Of a stretch of DNA of 64,000 bases, positions 54,046 to 64,000 are shown in pieces (positions within the stretch are counted from its first letter, which is position 1; every line of letters starts with the position of its first letter). A program made the translations under genes and the position numbers. Source of the stretch: Tomocerus qinae (Eukaryota; Arthropoda; Collembola; Entomobryomorpha; Tomoceridae). The DNA is taken from positions 55,676,001 through 55,740,000 of the forward strand of contig CM034546.1 in NCBI GenBank assembly GCA_020055645.1, in the 5' to 3' direction. The notes beneath the pieces were generated by a model that had not been told where the DNA came from, searched no databases, and saw only the letters and a program-made list of their open reading frames with translations.

Positions 54046-56138
54046 TAACATACTAGGCCACCGGCACTACTGCTGAGTTTCAAAATCTTTAGAACAATAA
54101 ATAAACGCTTGCATGTGTAAATTTTGGAGACAAATTCAAGGGGTACAACTTGGAATAATAATTTTATTGATAGAATCGTCATTAGTTATTAAAATTTTAT
54201 TATATAAAGCAATTTATACCTTTACCTATCTATTAACTTCTTAATGTGTTCTAATTTACCTCAACACAACTTCCCTCTTCCCTCAATCTAAACATAATAT
54301 ACTTATTTTCGAGACATCCTTTATGGAGAACGTATACCTCTAAGTCACTCTTACATTTACAATGCATAGAGAAATTGCATAACTTACTCATTGTGTGAAT
54401 CAACCATAATTTTTAATTATTCGGAGGGGAATAAATCTTTAGGATTTTTGTAATTTATAAACTTCAACAATCGGTTACAAATTTTGTTTTGATGTTCAAG
54501 TGAAAAAACTTAATGGTTACTCATAAGCATCAAGTATATTTGAGGGGCTTTATATAAGAACCTGGTATCTTCCTACTATGATTTTGAAACTAAAGTGATA
54601 GTATTGGTAACCAACGTATTTTATATAGAAAATATTTTAAATTTTTTATTGTTATTTGATTTGAATTTGAAATACCAGATTCTTAAATACTGCCCCTTAT
54701 TTAAGTATAATTTAAGTGTTTTTAAATGCTTGAAAGTATTTTAATTAAGTATGGGCCCAAACTGAATATAATATGAGGAGTGGCATCCTCATCATCCATA
54801 ACCACCCACGTCATCATCACATTATTAATATTCTAATTCACTTCCCAACTCCCACAGAGTGTTACACTAGGAATCTGTCATATACCAGGGTCACTGTTGG
54901 AACAGTCAGGTCACTGTCGGGCTGTTTGGGAAAACAGTAATTGGGTCATGGTCGTGTTGCCGTGTGGATCACGGTACGACTTAAGTTAGTCCTGTTCGGA
55001 AATATATGTGTCTGGGAACTTAGAGTTAATCGGATCGAGCCATATTTCAGATATATAATAAACTTATACATTTGCCTTTGTCCAAATCCTATTGTTCTCT
55101 CGTGCAGTCATTTCCTCACATTCCGATCATAAATCCTGGTATTAAAGGTGAACTGAGTTAAGACCAAGGGTAGAGAAAGGGTATTGGTTTTTCATTTCAG
55201 TCTAATCACTATTTCTTGTCTACAATCCCCATAATACTTGGTAACCCTGAGCTGAATATTTTGTACCGATAAACCATTGTTACACGAAGTCTAAAAGAAA
55301 TCAAAACCGATTGCAATTTGCATTTCAATTTTGTTTATCAATCTCAAAGGAAAGATTCCTCACCTGTTTCCCTCAGACTCTGTACTCGTTGTCGGTACAG
55401 GGTTGGATGTATAAATGATACACACCCACAGCATTTAAAAGGCGTGATTTGAGAATAAATGTATTGCCAAACATAACTCTCATCTCCTAAGTGTGTATGA
55501 TTAAAAAATTATTTTTTTCTTCATGGGAACCACAAATATTGGCAGAAACATTTCAGTATCAAGGAAAATTATTTTCAGCAGTGTGGCGTTTCCACTTTTC
55601 AATAGTAATGTGAATTAAGTTTTGCAATCTAGTATTCGTTACACCTAATAGTTATCTATACCTAGATAATTGACATTCAGAACAAGAAAATAATATTACT
55701 TCACAGTCAATGGGAATTTTCACTTGAAGTTCAATAAAATTAATCTGGTTGTATAAAAACTAATACCCAATTAGTACACTGTTTAAGAAATTTAGGTGTA
55801 TTGTATCATATTATTCACTATTATCAATATTACCCATGCATACTACTTACAGTGTTATTAAATATTACAGATTAACGAATTTCCCATTTACGAATATAAA
55901 ATTATGTGCCGCCTATATTCGAAGGCAGTCAACTTTTACCTTCGAGCTAATTCTGGATTAGTATTGTGTTATTATAAGTAATTTGTTTTAAAGTTAGACT
56001 GTCTCGACGCACAATATCTTAGTGTTCATTTGAACTTGATCAAAGAATAGCAGCTCTCAAATAATATAAACCACAAAGTTTTTTACAAAACTTATTTTAG
56101 CAAAAATTTGGAAATAATTTAACAACAAAAAGTGAAAT
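54046..56138. other. Intergenic region upstream of P450 gene 2
   Basis: No gene is supported. The short open frame at 54,941-55,132 has no recognisable features. The DNA is AT-rich with no clear repeat structure; I did not identify a convincing core promoter. Confidence 0.45.
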
Positions 56139-59100
56139 ATGTGGAAGTCCATGCTTTTAACAACGGATCCTGATCCGCATTTATTGGCAGCCATCTTAAT
56201 CTTAGGTCTTATGATTGTATATTTAACACACAAGAAGCAAACGAAGAAAGAAGGTAATTCATTCCCTACATAAATTGCCATAAAATAATTTCTCCATTTA
56301 CGTCTTGAATGTAAATTCAAAAATATTCGCATTTAGGATACAAAAACATACCCAATCGAAATTTAATTGTTTTCATAAAAAATTTATTCTTTATTGATCA
56401 ATTAAAATTGAATTTCCAAATTTTATCGTCAAAATTTTTTTAATAAATTACATAATAATATTATATTACTTTATGCTCACCGTCTGAGTAGCTCGCAGAC
56501 AAAAATAGAATAATTCCCACAACTCCTATTTTCGCATTATACATTTTACGCGTTTTCAGTCTATGCATATTGTTACTTTTTGCACCTTTCTTAATCATAG
56601 CTTACTAGTGAACCCAGCTAAGGGGCAAATGTAGCACTCAAGAGAAATTCAGCAGGCCACCCATCTCAGTAATAAAAACAATTTCGAAAACACCTCATTG
56701 GGTTATTATGTTCCCTTTGTAAATGCAAAGTATATGAAAAGGAATTTCCTACACTAGAATAATAACTGTAGATCGTAGCATCAAATTCAGGGAACAATGA
56801 AAGACTCCATTTTTGAAAAAAATCCCACAATGTCACCAAAAAGCTCCCTTTTTAAATCAAAAAAATACGATTCACACTGAGATTTTGGAAATACGTACAA
56901 ATTCTATGAGTACAACTTACGAATAAATATTTTTGAAGAATAAATAGTTAGTTACCCAGTATTGTTATTTAACTCTACAAAAAAGTGTGCCAACTACCAA
57001 AGGAATCAAGAGGGTAGTAAAAAAGTAAACCCAGTTCTAAAAGTTTCAAATAAGTTTGTCGATATAACAGAACCAATTTGGATTAGAGATTTTGAAATAC
57101 TATTTATAAGGCACGTTTCGATCATTACGAAATTTCCCCTTTCGCCAATCATTTCCATTCAATCACGAATCACCACCATTCAACCTTCTTGTGTAAATTT
57201 CTATTATTTAGCACATGAAGGTATGCGTTGGGGTACATTATTAAAAACTTCAGTTGGGCTTGCGCATTTTGCGTTTAAGGAACATGCATATATAACGTGT
57301 GCAGTTGATGGGAGGAGGAGGTTCCCAAATGTGTTGCAGTCAGCGTTTGCGTTACACATGGGGGAGGGGGTTTTGCGTTACGTAGTATATACAGGTTTCC
57401 TAAGCTCTCCTACACTCCTACCAGACAAATATAGATAGATTCGTATTTTTTTTCAACTCTAGGATTATATTATAGATTAATATGTTTGTATAAACTTTAT
57501 TCTTCCTCCTTCCTCCTAAGCAAAGTAGTTTCGTTCCTGTAGTAATTCTCATTAATGTTGGAAAAACGAAACTTTTTAGCAAATTGTTGCCTAACGAAAG
57601 GTTGGCGACGGCGATTTTCTACATTTGGGCAGTTTGGCAAAACGGTTTGTACATTTTGTAATTATTATAAAACTATGTTGCACCTCCGGAAGTAAGGTAC
57701 AGTGGCAATTGTAAAATCAGTTTTATTAAATATTTCACCGAAAAAATCTTTTTTGCCATTATTGTACCACTATGAACTCGAAACTTGAAACCGACAACGA
57801 ACATGAAAATAAGGTTAGGTAGAAGAGTGTAAGTAGTGGTTGCACCAATACTTTTCAATGTTATTGTTTAAATTCCTCGAAAGCGAGTCATGGTATACCC
57901 TGTGTATTTCATGGCGCGATTTTTATTAAAATGAGCAACCACTGTCTTACTTCAACCGAAAATAATTAAAAAAAAAACAAGAATAAATTATAAATACTTG
58001 CATCCTTGATGAAGCCAGTTGACAATTGCTTCACATCTTTCTTAACAGTTCAACAATAGGACGAAATAATATTTACATTTTTACATTGCAGGGGTTCAAT
58101 ATTATCAACCGGAAAAGCTATGGAATATAGTTAAGTTTTTGCACGTGTGTTTGATGTGGTCAAGGGACAAATCTCCGGGGAAACGGCCACTAGTTGAACA
58201 TTTTTACCTAAGTAACTTGCTGGAAAATAGCGCGAAATTTTACAAAACTTTCATTGGAGACTACTGTAATTAAATCTAACTAAATTAAATTCATATTATT
58301 ATTCTATTTAGGTACAATTTTAATTTGATGCTAACAATTGATTCAATAGTACAGCTACTACGTTTGGTAGTAAAGTTTTAAGGCATTTACCTTTTGACCA
58401 TTTTTTCTTTTGACTTGGGCCGTATCGTTTAATAATTTCAGTAATTGCCGATAATATTGATTTGATCAAAGAAATGGGACGAAGTAAGGAATGCAACGCC
58501 ACTATACCACCAAAACTAGCAAATATAATAACAGTTGAAAAAGATCATCGCACAGGTAATGTTCAATAATGTTCAATAAAACTCCGTGCTTTAGAGAGTC
58601 TATAAAAACAAATTCGTAAAAATTGCTTAATAAAATTGTTTTTCCAGATTTTGCTTCAGGTAAATTACTGGTGACATTTATAATTATGAATCTGTAATCT
58701 AATTAATTGTATCCATGATTAAATGTGGGGCTAACAGTTATGGTTCACAATATTTGTTACACCCGTTTTATCCAAGTTAATATATTATAATATAAGTTGA
58801 ACCCAGCTAAGGGGCGAACCTGGCACACAAGAGAAATTAAGCAGGCAACCCATCACAGTAATAAAAACAATTCCGGTTCAAATGGGGAATAATAAAACAT
58901 TATTTTTATTAAACACCCAAGAATGTTCCCCTTTAAAATCAGAAAAATATGATTCCGAGATTTTGGAAAACGAATTGCCTTCTTTTGCTAATTATTTCCA
59001 TTCAATCACCAATAATCATCTTATGTGAATTCGTATTATTGTTCTGATGTTATAATAATATGAAACAACTCAATTCGATGGTTTAGAGGTAGGGGCTTGC

Positions 59101-62100
59101 GCATTTACTTTTGTGCTTTCAAGGAACGTGCATATATTACCGTTGCCTTGCGCTACACTTGAGAAAGGGAGTTTTACGTTACGTAATATATGTAGGTTTC
59201 CTAGGCGGTCGTACCAAGACATAGATAGTCAGCTATTAGTGCGATTATATTATAGAATTATATTGCATATTTTTGGGAAACAAATTATGCCACAGAATCT
59301 ATAATGTCTTTTTGTAAATATGTATTAGTGACCCTTTTTCCAACAAATAATATTATTTTAATTTTTGGGTAAGCTTTTGGATAATTTTAGATGATAATCT
59401 AAAGCTTTTTTTACTTCCGGGAAGGTTTAATTTGGTCCGGAGGTCCACACTGGACGGAATTAAGGAAGTACACAGTAAGAAAACTAGGTCAATTGGGGTT
59501 TAACAAAAATGATCAATTGTCACTCACCCTGCAGGAATCGCTCTTGGATTTCATGATGAATCTCAACAACCTTAAAAACAAATCAAAGAATGAAATTCAA
59601 GTCAAAAATTTATTCGCATTGCCAACATTTAATGTTGTTTGGTCTATAGTAGGAGGTCAGAAATTCTTAGCAGGCGATGAAAAATTCACTAAGATATACA
59701 ATTATGTTGACAGTATTGTGCATGCATCCATGTTGAAATTAATATTATTGACCATTTTGCCAAACAACAAAACAATTCATTACATATTTGGATGCAAGCC
59801 TTTCTGTGATGCCTTTGGAAGCCTTTATCAATGCATGGAGGTTAGCAATTTTTCAGTTTTGGTTTTCTGGTTTTGATTACAGAATATAAGGTGGTATTAC
59901 GAAGAATATTTACTAATAATTACTTTCAATAGACTTGGTTGCAACCACCAATGTAACTAACAATAATTTATATTTATTGGAGAAGACCGATCATGCACCT
60001 TTCTTTCATGACATTCACTGATCAACTGACATTTTTAGAAATAACAACTAACAATTTATGACATAATACGATATGAGTAGACAAAAATAATAAAATATTA
60101 ATGCTCTTAGCAACAGGTGGTATGTTATATATTATATTAGATACTTATTTACCACTTTCAGGAATTTGTGGACGAAAGAATTAAATTAGCCAAAAATGAG
60201 CCAGAAGATTTTGTGGATCACTTTCTGTTGGAAATTGAAAAGCACAAAAATACTGAAAATTTAAAGGATTACTACTACAAAAGTCAACTGGTCCAAATTA
60301 TAACAGAACTGTTTGGAGCCGGATTAGAAACAACTAGCAAATTTTTGGAGTTTTCTCTTATGTACATTGCACAGCATCCTGAAATACAGAAAAAAATACA
60401 AATGGAAATAGACACAGAAATAGGAGACTGCCTCCCATCGTACAGTGACCACCGAAAAAGGTACACTATATTTTAGAAAGGTTCCATTTAATATTAGCGT
60501 CTGCCTAATATTACAACGTAACAAGCCATTTCATCATGACTGCTACAAAGTAACAAACCATTTTTATCATGACCGCGACAATGTAACAAACCAATGTATC
60601 AACAGTTAGGTTTGTTAAATTGTCGCAGCCATGATAAAATGGTTTGTTACTTTGTCTCAGCCATGATAAAATGGTTTGTTACTTTGTAGCAGTCATGATG
60701 AAATGGCTTGTTACGTTGTAATATTAGGCAGACCATAGAATACCGATGGTGGCTGTGAAGCTGGTGCTTCACTATAGAAGGCCAGCTTCCATAAGAGAAA
60801 TGGTCCACACTTAGAATACACGTAGGTACATACGAGAGCCAATGAGAGAGCGGCTGCGACCGACCAATAGCAAAACGCCTGCGAACTTGTAGCACACAGC
60901 AAGGAGCTCTGGGAGTTCTGATGAGAGATATACTTGGGAGACGTATAGAAGCCTAAGCTGGTCTTCCTATTGTTCCTTGAGGCAGACGATAGAATTCATC
61001 TCCTCCTCTCCTCCCCCTCACCCTGCTCGCCTTCACCTCATTGCTCAACTTCGATGGGGTTTCTACAACCCGTTCGCACTGGTGGATGTAGTATACCGCT
61101 AGCGAATTTGACAGATATTGTTGCAAAATGGTGATTGGTTGGCCTCCGGGTAGTGGTTTGGGTTTTTTATGGGTTGGGGTTTTTTGGCAAAAAACCCACC
61201 CCGCTTCACTTAAAAAATCACGGGTTTATTGAGTTTTGTCAGTCTGTCAATAAATATAAGTAAGATAAAGATTACATTCGATTTTCATTTTACCCCAAAG
61301 AATTTACAAAATTACTTCTTGTACTAAAATATTAATTAAAAATTTTCATTTAAATGTTCCACCATAAATCTTTCTACATCTTCTTTAGAGTTAAATTCTG
61401 ATCTTCGTTTAAAGTTTTCATGCAATTCTGAGGTGGACGCCAATGAGATAATATTAATCTTTCAGTTAGAGTCAATTATTTTCTAATTTTTTTATTGATT
61501 TTCATTATTCCCAGCTATCACAAACTGTTCAAATAATTTTTTGAATCGGGAAACATACCAGCAAATCGCTACCGAGTTTGTACCTTCATATGGAAAATTA
61601 GTCGCGCTTTATTCGTCATTTTGGTGGTTACTGGCGCCCTCTAGACCAAAATTTAAGTTTCGAATCTGACAGTACCCCAAAAACCTTTAAAACATGTCTC
61701 TGATTTTATTCCAGCAGTTTGCCACAATATCTGTCAAACCTATAATAACACAACGACTGTATAACACATACTGTCTTCTTTAACTTGCGATTGTTTGCTT
61801 TAAGTGACTAAATTTATTTATTTCCGGTTTCTGGGGAATGCCCTGTTGTTGCTAGTTGCTGCCTCGCTGCGGCCTGGGTATTTTATCAGTCTTTAATCGT
61901 TACACTAACGCAATTACTATCTGTTTAATTATTTCATCTTTAGAATGCCATATACATTTGCAACAATTATGGAAATACACAGAATGGCCAATGTAGTCCC
62001 AGGCTTTAAGAGACGTACAGAACAAGATTGGATACACAAAGGAAAGGTCCTGAAAAAGGTATTTCTGTTATTCATTTTTATTATATTATCAAAAAAGTGT

Positions 62101-63124
62101 TCATAAGTAGTAATGTTACTGACTGATTCCCCTTCTAGTTTAATTTATCTGTAGAAAGTCAACCAAATATTGCTTTTATTGATAAAGTCTCCATGTTACA
62201 TGACAAAACATCAAATCTTTAAATATAAATCTTTTTTCATGGCTTATTACATTACTTACTTTTCGCCATAATAATTTTATAAATGACTGCGATAGGTTAG
62301 TATAAATAGATTTTAAGAATTGAAATCAGTAAAAATACCTAGAGAGTCCTTTTTCAATTATAGGATACTCAAATTGAGGTTGTTCTATGGGGTGCAAGAA
62401 TGAGCAAAACTTACTGGGGTGACCCTGCCATATTTCGTCCAGAGAGATTTTTAAATGAAGACAAATCTTTGAAAATGAATAAAATGGCTCAAGTAATGCC
62501 ATTTGGTTCTGGTAAATTTTTATGATCATTTATGCACTTAATCGCCGTCTATAGTTTACGAACAATTTTCATCATAACTCGATATTGTTATCCAAAAGCT
62601 AGATTTCCACATTCCACACAAAGGATCCACATATAATTCGTTATGAATATCTTTACAACTATTTTTATGCTATGAGGAATGAAACATTTCAGCAAATTAT
62701 TAGACATATTTGAGTGAAATGTTTTTATTCTGTTTGTAATAATCGTTTTCTCTTAAGTACCCCAACACATACCTTCATGCTGGGCCTACTGTTCTAGTAT
62801 CTCACACGTTTTAAATAAATTATCAATTGAAAGTCATTGTCCTCGCATACTTTCAAAATCTTTGAAATTCTCTTACCTTTATACCCTATAGTATATTTGA
62901 AAATTTGCTTGTACTTATTCATTGATTTTGTAGGTTTACGCGTATGCCCAGGAGAAAATATCGCAACGGCCTCCAGCTTTACATTTTTTGTGGGAATATT
63001 ACAGAAGTATACCGTGACAAAAGCTATTGAAGATGAGCACTTAGGAATTGATAATTCCTGTTTTGGAATGATAACCAAACCAATTCCTTTCCATGTGTCC
63101 TTATTTGAACGTCTTGGAATCTAA
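56139..63124 (+). CDS. Cytochrome P450, CYP2-clan-like (gene 2; 8 exons, 523 aa)
   Basis: Intact paralog of the P450 at 45,091. Exons: 56,139-56,253; 58,092-58,265; 58,442-58,555; 59,425-59,840; 60,162-60,460; 61,944-62,058; 62,364-62,511; 62,934-63,124. All borders are GT-AG. Exons 2 to 8 are identical in length to gene 1. Seen: N-terminal membrane anchor (Leu-Ala-Ala-Ile-Leu-Ile-Leu-Gly) followed by Lys-Lys-Gln; Trp-Thr-Glu-Leu-Arg C-helix; canonical I-helix Ala-Gly-Leu-Glu-Thr-Thr (Glu codon 60,327-60,329); Glu-Ile-His-Arg K-helix; Phe-Arg-Pro-Glu-Arg-Phe; Phe-Gly-Ser-Gly-Leu-Arg-Val-Cys-Pro-Gly heme loop. All catalytic elements are present, so an active monooxygenase is expected; substrate unknown. 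Introns 1, 3 and 5 are enlarged by repeats. Confidence 0.9.
56608..57437. repeat. Interspersed repeat in P450 gene 2 intron 1
   Basis: Begins GAACCCAGCTAAGGGGC and shares ordered segments with 58,797-59,222 in intron 3 (for example AAGAGAAATT, CAGTAATAAAAACAATT, TTTCCATTCAATCAC, TTACGTAGTATAT). The open frame at 56,962-57,438 falls inside it and is not conserved in the second copy. Confidence 0.65.
58797..59222. repeat. Interspersed repeat in P450 gene 2 intron 3
   Basis: Shorter (about 430 bp) relative of the repeat at 56,608-57,437, starting GAACCCAGCTAAGGGGC. Type unknown. It is absent from the corresponding introns of gene 1, so it arrived after the P450 duplication. Confidence 0.65.
60503..60730. 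repeat. Foldback repeat in P450 gene 2 intron 5
   Basis: The left arm begins GTCTGCCTAATATTACAACG, and the right arm ends with its reverse complement (about 60,711-60,730). Inside the arms, a motif of about 35 bp (AAAGTAACAAACCATTTTATCATG-like) is repeated in tandem. Both arms are about 75 bp or longer. No target duplication is found. Confidence 0.75.
61107..61738. mobile_element. DNA-transposon relic with 21-bp terminal inverted repeats (632 bp)
   Basis: Left end TTTGACAGATATTGTTGCAAA and right end TTTGCCACAATATCTGTCAAA are inverted repeats with one mismatch. No transposase frame and no convincing target duplication. The preceding 60,731-61,106 is also unlike the rest of the intron (GC-richer) and may be part of another insertion. 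Confidence 0.6.
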
Positions 63125-64000
63125 ATACTTTTAGCTATTTTAATTTTAACCATTTAGAAAGTCTGATATATGAGAACATTATGCCCACAAACTAATTATC
63201 ATACCTTAGTACGCCGCTTGAGTTTACTACCGTGTCGGTTGCCGTGCATAATCTATGTGGCCAGTGCATGAGAAACCATGTAGTTTTTATACATGGCAAC
63301 TTATAAGGCAGGAACTCAAGGCTCGTATTGTAATGTAGATCAGATGAATAGAATGCCCTATACCCATTTCCTTAAGCTATTATATTATACTTTTTCTTTG
63401 GTATAGAAATACCATATGGATATAACCGCTTTTCCCACTATGTAGATTATTTACTTTGTGCACTTAGGTTTAGTATGACATCAGTTTTCAGTATGAAATC
63501 GTACCACACCCTGCAATCTCAATGGCGTAGCCTAGTGTATCTAAGTTAGAAACTATCTTCTTTATACGATTCCCAATTAATCATAATATAAAACAACTTT
63601 ACTGTTTACTATATTTGATGATTTGAGACGGTAAAAAGTTGTCCATGTTATGCTTACAGAAATAGACAGATTTGTCCATGATAAACCTCATGTGCAACGA
63701 CAGTTGTTTTGTCGCTTGACATTAAACTATTAACTATTGTCAAAAATAATGTTTACTAATAAAATATTTCTTATTCTAAACTTTATTTGAAATATAGAAT
63801 ATTTTGTTTACATACTCCACAAGAATCACCGATATTTACCACTAGGCGGTCACAGGACCCAGGTCCTGTCGTACATGGGCTAGTACTTCTACAAACAATT
63901 TTGTAGGAACTGGTTTGTAGTAGGCCAATTACACCAGTATTCAGATGGGTTCAACACTAATATAATGTATAGCCGGTCACAGGGCCCAGGCCCTGTTATA
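63125..64000. repeat. 3' flank of P450 gene 2 (contains the DIRS empty site)
   Basis: Aligns with 48,249-48,827 plus 53,726-54,045. Around 63,498 it reads continuously (ATGAAATCGTACCACAC) where gene 1 has the DIRS element. Near the right edge, two GC-rich palindromes (ACAGGACC-CA-GGTCCTGT at about 63,852-63,869, and CAGGGCCCAGGCCCTG near 63,980) follow a CGGTCAC motif. They may be transposon ends, but the window stops there. Confidence 0.65.

Noticed and set aside
56962..57438. 158-codon open frame in P450 gene 2 intron 1
   Set aside because: Lies inside an interspersed repeat; the related copy in intron 3 does not keep the frame.

Overview
This is a stretch of AT-rich eukaryotic nuclear DNA from an arthropod. 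Genes have introns with GT-AG borders, one gene encodes a Rebers-Riddiford chitin-binding cuticle protein, and there are divergent ionotropic receptor (IR) genes, an animal-type alpha-amylase and CYP2-clan-like P450s. A hexapod fits best. A springtail is my guess from the large intronless IR array, but the sequence alone does not prove it. I saw no tRNA, rRNA or CRISPR array.

Region 1 (1-32,900): a head-to-tail array of divergent IR genes, all on the + strand and apparently intronless. It holds the 3' end of one gene at the left edge, then copies I call A (pseudogene, 2,958-5,159), B (7,287-9,883), C (15,052-17,698), D (20,994-23,546), E (deleted relic, 26,520-27,668) and F (29,992-32,540), plus two small C-terminal scraps (11,466-11,840 and 32,715-32,830). 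Only D is an uninterrupted 850-residue reading frame. B, C and F are full length except for one different frameshifting lesion each (25-bp deletion, 4-bp duplication, 1-bp deletion). Flanks were duplicated with the genes, and C is a mosaic: 5' half and 5' flank like F, 3' half and 3' flank like B. A block of about 90 bp recurs roughly 0.7-1.3 kb upstream of every copy.

Region 2 (34,500-35,700): a three-exon cuticle protein gene with signal peptide, Asn-Tyr-Asn repeats and an R&R domain. Region 3 (36,950-43,270): a complete ten-exon alpha-amylase gene whose 3.6-kb first intron is packed with minisatellites, a TA-flanked MITE, a Helitron-like 3' end and a hAT-type MITE.

Region 4 (45,090-63,800): two tandem paralogous P450 genes with the same eight-exon layout. 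Between them lies a 4.9-kb DIRS-type tyrosine-recombinase retrotransposon on the minus strand (48,828-53,725), with inverted terminal repeats and an internal complementary region that matches the circle junction. The paralogous 3' flank of the second P450 preserves the empty insertion site. Both the RT/RNase H and recombinase frames carry a frameshift.

Small DNA transposons are abundant. Four copies have clear 8-bp target duplications and CAGTG or CAGGG termini (hAT superfamily), and two are TA-flanked. A nearly perfect 92-bp hairpin at 1,687-1,883 has arms that resemble the leader of the IR genes. It is the most speculative but potentially most interesting signal, as a candidate hairpin-RNA locus.
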